From Prochilodus magdalenae (Eukaryota > Chordata > Actinopteri > Characiformes > Prochilodontidae): a DNA stretch of 64,000 nt. The stretch spans positions 1 to 64,000 of the forward strand of contig JAMWET010000576.1 in assembly GCA_024036415.1 (NCBI GenBank), written 5' to 3'. The notes under the pieces are model-generated. The model was given only the letters and a program-made list of their open reading frames with translations. It was not told where the DNA came from and ran no database searches. The translations under genes and the position numbers were made by a program. Below, piece after piece: positions 1 to 12,640 of this stretch (position 1 is its first letter; every line of letters begins with the position of its first letter).

Positions 1-590
1 GGAGAAGGAAAGTGGTTGTTGAATCGTCTGAATGAGGAAGAGAACAGATGTGAATGGACAGAGTAGAAAAGGGAGACGAAGGGAAAGAAATAGAGAAAGG
101 AAATAAAGTAGATGTCAAGATAAGTATAAGTGAAGAGAATGTGAGTAATATGCGTTGAAATGATGTATGGGTTGGAGTAATGAGCAGGGGAAGCTCAAAC
201 GTGATATTATATAATGCTATGGATAAGTGAGAAGCCGCCTACACGTGAATGAGTACAGGATGACCTACGTGAAGAGATAGTACTGTTTGAGCACTAAATA
301 TTCTGTAGAGCTTTTCATTGTTGTATTACGTTTTTATGGGGTTTAATTTAATAGTGTAGTGTATGCACTGTGAGTTTTACGTTGCTGGGCTGTTTTGGAA
401 GGGTGCTCCAGCAAAAAAGAAATTCACTTTAATTCATTACAAGATTTCCGACAGTTTTGCCAATGACCATAACGTTCTACCATCACATTTCTTTCTTCCT
501 AGTGTTATTACACACCCCTTTACCTGTGCACCTGTTCTGCGATCATCCTCTTTATCACCAGATTTTGATTTTTCCTGAGCTATTTTTGTC
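1..590. other. Unannotated flank
   Basis: The first 180 bases are strikingly purine-rich on the + strand (GA-rich, with repeated GAGAA/GGAAAG patches). The remainder is ordinary AT-leaning sequence. Two short overlapping open frames near 363-642 have no recognisable domain and no coding-like composition, so I do not call a gene. Confidence 0.4.
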
Positions 591-1520
591 AAACTTCATA
601 AGTAAGCCCAGAATTCTACAGAAAAATACTGTCATTACGTAATCACTGATTTCTACTTAAATATAATTTTACAGTTTACAACTGGAATATTACAATCCAA
701 CTGTCAAAATTTAGCACTAATTCTAGCGATAAAAATCTATTTTATAGAATTTTAACTGATTTATTTACAAACCACAAACTTCAATAAAGTAAGCCAACTG
801 AATTCTACAGCAAAAATCTAAATTTATAGATTTTTCCTGTTCATTACAATCGAAACCGTTCAATAAAGTAAGTGCATAATTTCCTACAGATAAAAATCAA
901 TTTTTTACATATTTTCCTGTTTTTTTTTACACTTCAAAAAGCCTCTCAATAAAATAGGCACAAGATTCCTACAGATAAACCTAAATTAAGGATTCCCGCG
1001 TTAATTATACAACCCAAACTTCAATAAGAAAAAGGCACAGCAAATTCCTTCACAGATAAAAGTCTAATTTTACATATTTTTCCTGATTTATTTATAACCA
1101 AAACTGTCATAAGTAATCACTGAACTTCTACGTAATATAATTTTACAGATTTACCTGCATTATTACCATCCAAAACTGTCCATTACAGTAAGGCACTACA
1201 AATTCTGACAAGATAAAACCTAATTTTTATAGTATTTTTTCCTGTTTTATTACAATCGAAACCCTCATGATGTATCTACGCACTAAAATTCTACAGATAA
1301 AATATATTTTTTACGATTACCTGCAATATTACATCCAAACTTGTCATAAAGTAAAGGCACTAAAATTCTCAGGAAAAAATCTGTAATTCTATCGATTTTT
1401 TCCTGATTCATTACAACCAAAAAACCACCTTCAATAAAGTAAAGGCTACGAGAAGCTTTACAAGAATAAAAGCTACTTTTTACAGATTTGTCCCTGCATC
1501 AATACAGACATCTTCACCAG
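590..1520. repeat. Degenerate AT-rich tandem repeat, about 80-bp unit
   Basis: About eleven diverged units follow a shared order: TTCTACAGATAAAA, a T-rich stretch with TTTTACAGATTTT, CCTGATTTATTACAATC, then TTCAATAAAGTAAGGCAC. The CAATAAAGTAAG anchor recurs near 782, 861, 947, 1022, 1106, 1185, 1345 and 1433, giving spacings of about 75-90 bases (one unit is missed at about 1265). Units differ by many small insertions and deletions. It is a minisatellite-type array with no coding content. Confidence 0.8.
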
Positions 1521-2715
1521 AGAAACAAGAGAAAAAAATAATTTGTAAGTAAAATACTGGCAGTAGTGTTTTATACTTTACTACTGGCTTCTATCTTCAT
1601 CTCCTTATACATAGTGTTGATTTTTACTCAAACGCTCCAGAGCTGGTCTGCCTACATACTCTGCTTGTATAAGAGTATAAAGATCCTGAATACCAATAGA
1701 TCTTGTATGTCTGTGTCGTGGTCTTTTTGTGAATGGAGTACGATCACCCCACGTCACACCTTTAGAACAAGACCGAAGAACATTAGAAATTGTATCCTGT
1801 CTGTCAGGAGTAGACGTACACCTGTTGATAGTCGTTCACTCCCAAGAAGGCCATTACACTGGTTTCCTGAACGAGGTGAGGGAAGAAGCTGCAAGGATGG
1901 TCATTGAGATCCACTGGTCAACATAGGTGTTAGACAATGTAATGGTATCCCGTTGTGAAGAGCGTATAGAGAGTCTACCTTTCTCCAGTCAGAACGCTAG
2001 ATACATCCGGCACAGTCGTTGCGGGCACTCATGTGTAATAAATATAATGGGATTTCAAACAAACAGACCTAATGAGAAGTAACCCATCCAGGGCCTTCGC
2101 TGAAGTCCCTTAGCCTTCATAACTTTTGCCAGAAATAATTATACCGTCCGGTGCTATATGTCACGTTTGGTTGACATCCTCATCACTTGCACCGATGCCA
2201 GACTCCCCGCTTGTTGGTGATCTGTTTCCCTACATAGTCCTCCTCGTGAATAGGACCTGTTCTTTTTACACAGAACACAAAGTCACTATAGCAACAGTAG
2301 CGCTGTGAAATTGACCTCTTTCCCCTTACGCGTCCTGGCAGCAGTAAGAAGGATAGGAGAAGAGCAGGGAGGAGAGAGAAAGCACTAATAGAGAGGAGGA
2401 AGAAGATATTCCCGTCGTTTGTTGTCGCCATGTTAGAGTGCTTCAACCCCAATTTCACTAAACACACATGGAGAGCCTGATATCGTAGGAAACGCATCAA
2501 GCACAAGCGACTCGTCTAGACAATTTCACCCCCTCCGTGCCATCCCGAGAAGAATTTGCTGAGCACAATCTTGCGTAATGTCTTCAGGCGATACAAGTTC
2601 TCATTTCGCAGGGGTCCTTATTCATCAGACACAGCCTGAAACTCTCCGAAGCACGCGAGCGGCTATTATGGGAAATGACAATACTGTAGACATACAAGGT
2701 GTGCATGTATAGGCA
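1521..2715. other. Non-repetitive interval, no gene recognised
   Basis: The interval holds several short open frames on both strands (longest 113 codons, + strand, 1566-1907), but none shows a family motif and all lack supporting splice or start context. A GA-rich patch lies near 2340-2400. I see nothing I can name here. Confidence 0.35.
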
Positions 2716-2719
2716 CACA

Positions 2720-3290
2720 TTCAACATTTATGATGTCTTTACGTTACGTAGCAATTGCCAATCCAGATGAGCTTTGCATAAGTTGCCAAAGTTGACCCAA
2801 CTGCTTTTGAGGAGATGCAAAAACACCAAACACATCTACATGTCCACCAATTCACCCTAAAGGTACCGGTGTTATGGTCCGAAGGTGGGAGCATCATGGT
2901 TTGGGCTTACTTAGTTGACCTTTGCGTATAGATGAGTAACAGGAGCATTACAGCATCCAAACCCACACTGAGAAGTACCAAATGTTGGAGCATCATGGTT
3001 GTGGGGTTGCCTTTATTGCAAATTGGGCTACAGAGAGAGCGACTAGGGACACTAAAAGGGACATGAATGGAAGACTCTACTGGGACATATTGGAGGTCAA
3101 CAAGATGGAGCGTCACTGTAAGTATCACGTTCAACCCCATGAGACCGACGTTTCACTCCAATACAAGGGTGGTCCTAGCCAATCTCCTGACTTTGCCATA
3201 GCTTTGAAAAATGTGTGGAATTTGTTAATATTGAAAATAGAAGTTCCCATCACAGCAACGACACATCATGCTATAGGTTAGAAAGTGGGC
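2720..3290 (+). pseudogene. Decayed Tc1-like transposase fragment
   Basis: Translated pieces match the order of a Tc1/mariner-superfamily transposase catalytic domain. A GGSIMVW-like block near 2885-2905 and a second copy near 2990 correspond to the GGSIMLWG strand that follows the first catalytic Asp. RDMNGRLYWDILEVN (about 3058-3105) corresponds to the MNxxxYRDILxxN region. PSQSPDF (about 3175) followed by LKNVWNLL corresponds to the WPSQSPDLNPIENVW box that carries the third catalytic residue. In this copy the NPIE part is scrambled by a small indel, so the catalytic Glu is lost. Frames shift between blocks, the first Asp region is not readable, and no terminal inverted repeats were identified. 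The GGSIM-type block occurring twice suggests a local duplication or a consensus error. Function: formerly cut-and-paste transposition at TA sites; now dead. Confidence 0.65.
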
Positions 3291-3699
3291 CTCTGTGAAA
3301 CCAGCCTCTCTTTGTCTTGGTGGTGGGTTTTGATGGATTTGACAGCTGAAGTTGGGACAGCACTTTTCATTGAGAGGAAAACCAATCGAGACATTGGACC
3401 ACGCATTGGTTCCAATGAACTCTAAGATTTATGTGAGTGAACATAGGTATTATATGATGAACTGTACAGTAGAATCTTCAGGCTTTCGACGCAATTACAC
3501 TCTCAACCTACGTGCCCCTTAAAACCACTCTTCAAGCTATCGCACTGTTGATGGGGGGGTACCAATGTTGTTATCTCTCACATCCATGGATTACCAGAGA
3601 GAGGCCGATGGAGAAAAATCAAGGTCTTTGAGAACGAATAGACCACTTAATTTATAGCTATCTGCGAAAGGGAATTCCTGGTGAGGCTTTTTTAAATAT

Positions 3700-3996
3700 T
3701 ATCGTCGAGATATGTTCCAATGGTGAAAAAAACATGTATATCCAATTTTTTTACTTTTATGCATCAGGCATTGAAACACACACCAGCTGCTTGCCTACAT
3801 GGGGGTTGTTGTGATATCATGAATGAATGGAGGACACTGAACGAGAACGGGGCCCAAACGCGTTCGCGGGAAAGACGCCTTGGCTGTCCAGGCTGGACTT
3901 ACATTTAAAGGTAAATGAGGTTTTTGGCCTCGACCTGTAAAGTTGCCATTTTGGAGTAGTACTACGTATTTTCCTTTGGACACACGACGATTTTAT
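3700..3996. mobile_element. Degenerate MITE, same family as the copy at 17.8 kb
   Basis: The left end (ATTATCGTCGAGATATGTTC, then CAATGGTGAAAAA) and right end (TTTCCTTTGGACACACGACG) are inverted relative to each other. They correspond to the ATATCGTCGCTGTCCAATG ends of the better copy at 17811-18066. Internal words are also shared: TTTTTACTTTTATGC, GAAAGACG, GTAAAGTTGCCATTT. The element has no coding capacity. It is clearly older or noisier than the second copy. Confidence 0.65.
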
Positions 3997-4179
3997 GCAT
4001 TAGCTTGGTAAATGTTCATGGTGGAAGATCGTTCATGTATGTGAAGCATGGCTTAATTAAGCTTGTTTTGAAAAAGACCCTGTATTGTGTAGTAGGATAT
4101 GCAACAACCATGCCCCGAGTACCATCTTTTGGCACCTCGCAATACCGATGGAGAGGCCAGGTCCAGTGATTTTTGACTG

Positions 4180-7130
4180 GGAGCTTTGGCAAACGGAGTT
4201 TCACGACTCTTTCTTGAAAGACTCAAGACTCAACTCAGCACTCCCCAACGATTCAAGAACATGTACTCAGTTTGCAGAAAAATAGGATGCTTGACTTAGA
4301 GTTCAGCCACCCCTTTAAGGCCACAAGCAACCCGCAGAGGATGGCCGAGAACCTGACTCAGAGTCACACCAAAGATACTCAAGACTTGGCCCTACACGTG
4401 TCAACCCGAGGTTTCAAGACTCAACTCAGGTTTCCACCCAGATGACCTCAAGACCATGACCACCAGAAAAGTGGTCCTCCATATGGTGAAGAAAGGCTAA
4501 TCTGTCTGATCTTTCGTATCAGTCCATCAAAGGGATCCTCATGACCTTATGTAACTTAAGTGAGTCTCCAAGTGTACCGCAAATATTCTTACAACCCAGA
4601 CCAAAAAATAGTTATGAGTAGACTGGACTTGTAACAGAAGTGACTCAATTAGTCTAGGAAACACAAAACATGGAGACTTGTGACTGTCAAATTGGACTGT
4701 ATTGTTGTTACATCCAGAGAGTCATAGGTCTCAAACTCATACAATTACCAACACAAGATCTTGAGAATCAAACTAAGATTCCACCATCACAGAGTGCTTC
4801 ATGACTCTATAGTGGGACCTAAGAGTGACGCAGCTTACAACTCACATTTATAATACCGAGATTGGAGACTTGGCTCAGTTTTATATTTGCGCACGGAGGA
4901 TTAAGGAATTACTCATGCTGTCAGCTACCCAAGCACCCATTACCTTGCTCACACCCACAGACTCAAGATGGGCACGTTGGACCTGTACCCCAGAGACCTC
5001 CAGACAACCATAACACGAAAAAGGATTGCACTTTGAGAAAGGGTTAGGAACCACATGACCCTGACTCTCTCGTCTGGGCTTGAGTCAACAATTGAAAATT
5101 TTATAGAAATTTATAGATGTTGAAAATTGCGAGTGCATAAGAGTTAACCTCATAAAACCTTGAGGGACTTGAAGGACAGTTTGCCAAGAGGAATAAACCA
5201 AACCTGAAGTCAAAATCCTGCAGACTCAACTTGCCATCCCATACACTTTGAGTCGCTGCTTACCACCTATGGAGACTTGAATCTGGACACCAAGAGTGTT
5301 AACACTCAAGAAACCCTTGGTATATCACTATATGGTCATGTACACAATGGAGGTGTTTTCAGATTTAATATTTAAAGATTGTTTGACATTGCACAAATTC
5401 CACACAAGAGAGACACAGCAGTGCCACAGTTGGCACTGCGTTCCCCTAGAGACCTGTGAATTGGACTCATACACCAGAGATGTCCAAACCCATTACAAGA
5501 AAATTGGGTTTCACTGTGGAAAACGCGCTTAAGAAACCACATGAGCTGAGCAAATCTGCTGACACATGCAATACACACATGACAATATGCCGTTAACTGA
5601 TGATTTGAATTGCAAAGTCACACACTAAAGTCCCCATGCATGACCCATTGGGTAAACTGACCTCAGTTGTTCGAGACTGTAGGAGGTTGGGTTCCGCCTT
5701 TGAGTCTGGTTCCTTTTGAGGTTTCTTCCTCACTCACAAGGAAATGTTTCCTCGACCAAACACTGTTGCCTCTGGCTTGCTCAAGGGGGGCTTGAGACCC
5801 AGTCCCACCCAACCTCTTAGGTCAGACACCCAATACATACAAAACTGATTTTTCTTGTGAAGCTGCAATTGAGCAACGTTGGTTGTAAAAAGCGCTTTTA
5901 CCAAATAACATACTCGATTGATTTGGTTTACCAATAGGAGTAAGAACCAAAACTGCATCACCAATGCTGCAAAAGGTTAGTTACGGACCTCACAACCCAC
6001 AGACTTTGGGATTTAACGCTTCACTAGTTTCCCAGAGGACTCAAGATACTGACTTAGACTTGGCAGATTTCTGCGATCTTCAACATTGCAAACTATAGAC
6101 TTCGCTCTCCATGACACCTTGAGACTCCACACTCAATACTTGTAGTCCCAGAGCTTTAAGACTTAACCTTAGACGATGTGCACCCCAGGACTTTGAGACT
6201 CCACTCAAAACTCACACACTAAAATAGTAGAAGAGAATCAAGATTCAGAAACATGTAAAGACTTGAGCATGGGTGCAGTACCTGCAAACCAGACACATTA
6301 AAGACTGGAGTTGGCATATCAGGAGATATAAGAACTCAGCCACAGACTCATCGCATTCCAGAGCCTCAAGACTTAACCTAGACTCGCTCTCCAGGACCTT
6401 GAGACTCCACTCAAACTAACACTAAACCCAGAGACTCAAGATTTAAGACATGTAAAGACTTGAGCCTGGGTACAGACCTGCAACCCAGACATTTGAGACT
6501 GCAGTTGCATCTCAGAGATATAAGACTAACCATGGACTCGCACTCCAGAGCCTCAAGACGTAACCTAGACTCGCTCTCCAGGACCTTGAGGACAGCCCAC
6601 GTCAAACATTGAAGTCCCAGAGACTCAAGATATAACTAGACTTGCGTTGGGGGCCCACGGACCTTGAGACTCCACTCAAACTACACTCAACCCAGAGACG
6701 CAAAGATTTTAAGACTTGAGCCTGGAGTTTAGACCCTGCGAACCCAGACATTTGAGACTGGAGTTGCATCTCTCAGAGATTAAAAGACTCACCCTCAGAC
6801 ACTCGCACCACCCACAGCCTTCAAGACTTAACCTAGACTCACTCTTCAGGACCGTGGAGCAACACCACTCACGACTTGCAGTCCAGAGCCTCAAGACTTG
6901 GAACTTAGACTTGCACCCCCAGGGACCTTAAGACTCCTGTTTTTCAAGCACTGCACCTCTCAAGAGAACTTCTAGACTGACAGCCCAGAGACTCAAGAGA
7001 TCCGTAGAGGCTGGATTCAGACTTGCATTCAACGCCAGACACTAAAGACTGGACCTTGCTCTCTAAGACACTTGAGACTCACACTAAGGCACTTCACTCA
7101 CTAAGATTCACCACCTCCGAGACGTTATGA
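4180..7130. repeat. Degenerate GACTCAAGACTT-type satellite region
   Basis: Short related phrases recur throughout: GAGACTCAAGACTTAACC, CCTAGACTCGC, CTCCAGGACCTTGAGACTCC, ACTCAAACT, CCCAGAGACTCAAG. They are densest at 6000-7110 and patchier at 4180-5800, with roughly 35-70 base spacings. The 5550-5990 part is least recognisable. The array is simple-sequence-like, full of small indels, and contains only incidental open frames. The reverse complement of the same phrase set forms the block at 12.64-13.92 kb. Confidence 0.75.
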
Positions 7131-7269
7131 TGAAGCCCAGCACCCAGATCCATGTGTTCTGTGTGGCAAGATTGGACTCATGCATGCTCTGATAACCACA
7201 GCTCTCAAAATGCCTAAGTCATCCTAACGGTGCCCGAGTTCAGACCCCTCAGTCGTGACACTTCAGCAC

Positions 7270-9200
7270 AAGCCACTTTAAAAATCAAGACCAGGGAAAA
7301 ATATTACTTCCATCCTTTTGAAGTGATAACTTCTAACACTTCCCATGCAAGATAATAATTTTTTTGATTTTAATCACGAACAGTCTTTATCACATGCATG
7401 CCTAATAAGTAACCTCCTAACATAACGGTCAAGCTTTGGAGAAAAAGCCTTGTCGACTGACCTCAGTAAAAGTCTGAGTCATTATCCTGTTGGTCGAGCT
7501 CCGCGCTTGGTGGCCCTCGTCAGGCCTAGTATGTCACTCTTAACTGTGATACATTTAATTGCCTTAAACGACTCCGATTAAGGCACATTCTGACAGTATG
7601 TTAATGATACAGTTGTTAAGTTAATAGCGCCAGAGTGGAGTTGAAAACTTGATTGTTGGCTACTTGAACTTGCTGACAGCAACCGATTGAGACCAGCGAA
7701 TTGAGCCACGCTTAAGCCTATGAGATAGTGTTATATTATGGAAGTACAGACAGTCCAGCAGGGTCAAAAGAGAGCGTGAAATGATTGAACCGGTTAGCTG
7801 GTAATTGGTGTTCGGCATAGCGGTCATGGTCAGCGGTCAGGTGTAATTTGCAGCCCATAACGGAATCTTCCGTCTCAGTTGACTGGGTGAGAGACGGCGA
7901 AAGGGCCTTGGACATTAAAGGCTCCGCAGACATTGACCCGAAATGGCACGGACTTTTTCAAACAGTGGATTTCTATTAGGCCTACTTTCCTACATCTCCC
8001 CGACACACTGCTTGGAGTTGCTTAACCCAGATGGGTTCAGATTCTATTTGGACTGTGTTTGCATGCTGTTGCAGTCATTTGTAGCAAATAACCTGCATGC
8101 CTATTGCTTAGCCTAACCACTAGGCTGTAAGGCAGGTAAAGGCCCATGGCATTAGACCCTTTGCCATGTAGGCTTTAAGCCGGCTGCAGCTATAGCAGTG
8201 CTACGGCTTAGAAATCTAAACTTTCTGTTTACTTTATAACTCTGTTTATAACTAAATAACTCTGTCTCATTGCCAAACCTTATGTATTGTAATTCATTGC
8301 ATTCATATTTGATCAACATTCTCTATTGATATTCTGTGTTTTCCTTTTTGGAAAGAAGACTGTATACCAAATCTGCATTGATGTTTCCACAGTGGTCCAT
8401 ACAAGTAAAACTACTGAAGTATGCTCAAAGAAACAGCATACTCAGATTCTATAGATATTGAATTAAAATGACCCCATACACACCTAACATATTAAACAAT
8501 GTAATAATTATGTAAATACATTGTAATAATAGCAAATAATTAATCAAATGGGTAAAAAAGCAAACAGACTTGTACAGGAATGGCATGTTCAATGGGGGCA
8601 GTCTATGATCAGAAATGGAGTATAATATATGAAGCTTAGTGTATAATATTAGTGTAGAATTACCTGTAGCTACAAATCATTGAGTGGTTGTGATTGTAGA
8701 ATGATCTTTCATATCTACATATGAGTGGAGCAGCTTGTCTTCCAACAGAAACTGCCACCGCCATGTTTCTATTGTAGCCCAGAATGAAGAGACCACACAC
8801 TGACTGTAGATGAGGAGAGACTTTTGTGTATCTCCATATGTTGATGACATGTTTTGTGTTGCCGGACACCGCGTTAACAAGGAATCTTGGAAAGAAGAGA
8901 CATACCACGCACAAGGGAGGGGTTTTTCTAGGTGTGATTAGTGCTGCTAATTGTCCAATTCTACCGTAAAAAAGATATGGCAGTTATTATAACGCTCCAG
9001 ATGCCAGAATGCAATACACGAAGTCACCACTAGGGTTACACAATGCTACTGTGAGCATGGAAGATGCTAGGTATGGCCTACGGGGGCAGTTGTGGGCTGC
9101 AGGTTAGGGAAGCAAACACAAATTTAACTCCCACAAGTGATGTCACAATGAGCCTCTCTCACACAGACACTCATACACAGTACACACAGACTCACACGCA
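7270..9200. other. Unique interval, no gene recognised
   Basis: This is about 1.9 kb without tandem structure, transposase motifs or a convincing exon. Small open frames (up to 84 codons, minus strand, 8660-8914) have no identifiable motif. A CA-rich patch with CACACAGAC words sits near 9160-9200. Confidence 0.4.
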
Positions 9201-9204
9201 GATG

Positions 9205-9525
9205 GTTTAAGGTAGTATTGAATTTAAAGTGGCAACTAATTCAAATTAGCAGTGTCATTAAGGTGGCACTAAATTTAAGATGGCAATGAATTTGAGGTAT
9301 CAGTGGATTTAAGGTGGTTATAATCTTAAGGTATCAATGTATTTAAGGTGGCATTGGATTTAAGGTGGCAGTGAATTTGAGATAGTGGATTTAAGGTGGT
9401 TGTAATTTCAAGGTATCAATGTATTTAAGGTGGCAGGAAATTTAAGGCAGCAGGGAATTTAAGGTGTTAGTAATTTTAAGTTGCCAATAGATTATAGAGT
9501 GGCTCTTAATTTAAGGTACTACATA
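9205..9525. repeat. 17-bp minisatellite
   Basis: The unit is approximately TTAAGGTGGCAGTGAAT, with variants (TTAAGGTATCAATGTAT, TTGAGGTATCAGTGGAT). Around 18 units run in direct orientation, with some loss of register near 9375 and 9430. It is flanked by unique sequence and has no coding content. Confidence 0.85.
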
Positions 9526-10640
9526 TTAATGTAATATTAATTTCTAGTTCTAATTCAAAGAGCCATATAAGATGGTAATATTTTACAGAGTCATCACATG
9601 ACCCAAAATCTCTAGTCATAAGTTCAGTCCCTGGAGATGCCATAGTTGTCCTTGGCTGGAAGTCCAAGACAGCACAACTGTCCTCATCCTGTCTAAGTAG
9701 GATGGTTTCTGCATGCCCCACTCAGTCACTAGTGTTTCCCTTTAAGCATGTTCAGCCGTCCAATGACGTGAGCAGCAGTTGGATTTATAAAGAGCGACAC
9801 GCTTACCCTCCAAGCTTGGTAGCACTGATCCCATAGAGACCATAAAAGGTGGAACTAGACCTGACCCAATTGGATAGGATGCAAACATGTACCATCATTG
9901 TGTTACCTAAAGGTTAAAGCATATAGACAGGGCTTACACGGATCAACGCATACATGAATCACGTTCCACACTTTATGAATAATCTTTAACAGCTGATGGT
10001 TTCACAGCGTCTCTGAACAAGGGCTTCAAGGCTTTTGCCACAGATCAATTCCTTTAAGCAGAAGCATAATTTCCCAGAGGATGTCAGGGGGTAATCTCGC
10101 TTGCTTCGTGGCCCTTTTGAAAAAGAATAATAATAAAATGAGTAGCCGGATGACTCCCTGTAGGACGACGGCCGAAAACACTTTTATGATTTCTTCTTAA
10201 CAGCTGCAAATCGATCAAACAAACATGAAGCATTGCCTGTAGCCTGACACAGGAAACATCATCCACGTTGGCAACCCGAAAGAAATGGCGGCCCAATAAG
10301 CAAGACTTCAGAAGGAATGCAGCGGAGACGACAGCTGGTTTTCTGGAATGCAAGAAGAGCGAGAAGTAAGCATGTAGGGCTTAAGGCCACTTCGCTCCAA
10401 ACAGAGCCATCTCTTAAACTGCGTGTGGCATTAAACAGTCTTTCATTACCAACAGAATGAAATCAATAACGATAAAAGTAGCAGGTAGGCCAGCAGGTAC
10501 TGAAAACACAGCGTAGTCGTCAGTGTGTGGGACACTCAATCGTGGATGCCCTCATTCAAGATACTTTCTTGATGATTTCCTCAAAGCTAGTGGTCCTAGC
10601 TAAATCCCAACAAATACAGGACCTTCATCATCAAAGAATA
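9526..10640. other. Unique interval, no gene recognised
   Basis: The sequence is non-repetitive. The longest incidental frames (89 codons minus strand at 10084-10353; 71 codons minus at 9506-9721) show no domain and no plausible splice structure. I see nothing further. Confidence 0.35.
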
Positions 10641-11390
10641 CTTGCACAAACAACTTGGTGGGTAGGTTTGACCTCATGAGACATGCTAATGACTCAGGTT
10701 CCACCCAAAGACAGGCTTCATCTTTGTAGCTGAATGAGCCAACAGCCATGGCATCCAGCAAGCAGTGATGTCCTCCATGAGTTGTCCTGTTAGTGCAGCA
10801 CCATTGGCAGACGGCTGCACCAAGCAGGACTACATGCACACAGACCGTTACCATGACCGTCCTTAACACCACGTCACCGTCACCAAAGACTGCAGTGGTG
10901 TCGTACCAGACTGTCATGGAGTGACTTCGAATGGCGTTGGGTCATCTTCAGTGACGAGTCCTGCTTTAGTCCCTGGTGGAGATTGACCAACGAAGCCAGG
11001 GTGTGGAGGCACCGTGGTCAGCCACCAAGATGAACGGTTTGTTGTCACAAGCACACGTCCAGAAGGCCTTGTGGTCACTCCACTCCCACCCCCACCTGAC
11101 ACCATCTGCAGGAAACTGTGTCGAGGATGTTCAAGCTGCCCCACTGGGATGGATTATCAACACGCGCACCCACCCTTAGAACCGCCTGCCATACCGAGAC
11201 GTCTGGCATGTTGGGTTAGCAAACACGGCGGGCCGACACCATACTGAGAGACAGACTTCTGTATGTGTAGCTCAATAAATATTGATCATATCAGTCTAAA
11301 TTCATAATTAGTTATTGATCCTGCTCACCTTTATCTTCCTTCCCAACACCACCGCAACCCCATACCTCCTTCTGGGTGTAGCTGTTCTTT
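10641..11390 (+). mobile_element. Tc1-A copy 1, non-autonomous Tc1/mariner deletion derivative
   Basis: This near-full copy begins at a CTTGGTGGGTAGGTTTGAC left region. It ends in a CTCCTTCTGGGTGTAGCTGTT right terminal repeat, the inverted counterpart of the ACAGCTACACCCAGAAGGA left end seen in other copies. Inside are broken pieces of a Tc1-like transposase: a helix-rich segment (GRRLHHAGLHAHRPLP in better copies), the first catalytic region (SDESRFSL; here only a diverged trace around 10950), VWRHRGQ, and then an abrupt join to the C-terminal end (LCEDIQAAWDGLSQ...GGPTPY). The second Asp and third Glu are absent. Several frameshifts are present. The transposition function, if any, depends on an enzyme supplied in trans. 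Confidence 0.85.
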
Positions 11391-12640
11391 TGATGCTAAG
11401 TGTATATAAGGTTGTTGGATATCTTTTCCAAAACTATGGGTATTGATATGGAGGGCTTCAAACGGCCTGACCTGGGAAGGAATGTTGGACCACGTGACCT
11501 GGCTTATAATCGACCTTCCAGTTCATCTCAAATGTGTCCAGTGCTTATCAGAGTTCTTTGCAGGACACTGAAGTTTTTGCCAAGGTTTCCACAGAGCAAA
11601 AAATACAAGTGCCCTATCCCAGGCACGTTGACCATAAACGTCTTATTTGCCAGCAATGGATATGAGCATTTTCAGCCATGTTGAGTCATGGCTTAATTCG
11701 TGAAGGTCAACACATTACATAGTCACTCATCCATACATCATTTATTCATGGAATTCAGCAACTTTTCCAATGGCTTCTATTAAAAATTCTATTAAAGGTA
11801 AAGAGGTCGGAACTCAATAGCTTTTCCGTTTTATTCTAAGAGCAGGAAACCGCGGGAAAGTTATTGCCACGGTAATCAACCACAGATGTGGGCCATTCAA
11901 TAGGAAGTCAGTTTTGCTTGAGAATCCAATAGCCGAGGGAAAACCGATGATGTTCCAGAGTCCCATTTTTCCACGAGTCAGCTAATCCTTCAAAATATCA
12001 AACTCATGCATATTAATTCGTCCCTCCTGATCTTCCCTGTAAGCATCAGTGATCGGAGATGGCTCAGTGCCAGCGTCGAGCTAAGTGGCCTTGTGCGTAT
12101 TTAAACTCAAACCCTTACTATTCCCTCAGATATCTGCATAATAAAAGCACAACAAGAGGCTATTGAATTCTCACTCATGCACTCCAGATGGAGGCCCACA
12201 GGGAATCGCTGGGGAAGTGCTGATCTCAGATTAGGTTTTTCTGGCTGGTCCTGAAGAGACAAGTCATGAAGCCTGATCCCAGATCAGCACTTCTGGTCCA
12301 GCGCGATTTGTGCACACCAGCCTGAACCGTTGAGTGCTAAAAGGAGACAAGAGAGCACTTATGCCGTCGCCGGTGGCGCTGTTTTAACAGCTGAAGCACT
12401 CTGATAATGATCTGCTGAGAAAAGCAGATACATGCTGGAGACTTTGACTAGGCCCTGTAGTGGACAGAGGCCCCAGAAGAGTTATTATAATTGGATGGGG
12501 TTTTAGAGAACTGCACGGAGAAAGGGGTCTGTGTCGCTTTGAGAACCTTTAGTCGTGTAGGAAGAGGCGATTTCAGCTTCAAGATATCGAATGTCGGCGA
12601 GTGCAAGAGCAAGTCCACGCTTGTGGAAGCGTGAATCAAG
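11391..12640. other. Mostly unique interval
   Basis: No gene is recognisable. The 11400-11684 frame (94 codons, +) lacks any motif. A short palindromic repeat (12214-12293) is annotated separately. The rest, about 11750-12200, is unique, moderately AT-rich sequence. Confidence 0.35.
12214..12293. repeat. Short inverted repeat, GTGCTGATC hairpin
   Basis: The left arm GAAGTGCTGATCTCAGATTA pairs with the right arm CTGATCCCAGATCAGCACTTC across a spacer of about 36 bases that holds CTGGCTGGTCCTGAAGAG. Similar GTGCTGATCxxAGATCAG hairpins are, from memory, dispersed in fish genomes, so this is probably a small non-autonomous element rather than a terminator or RNA gene. Confidence 0.6.

Noticed and set aside
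1566..1926. 113-codon + frame as a gene
   Set aside because: Hydrophobic start is AT-composition driven; the C-terminal part is Arg/Ser-rich in one frame and different in the overlapping frame; no motif.
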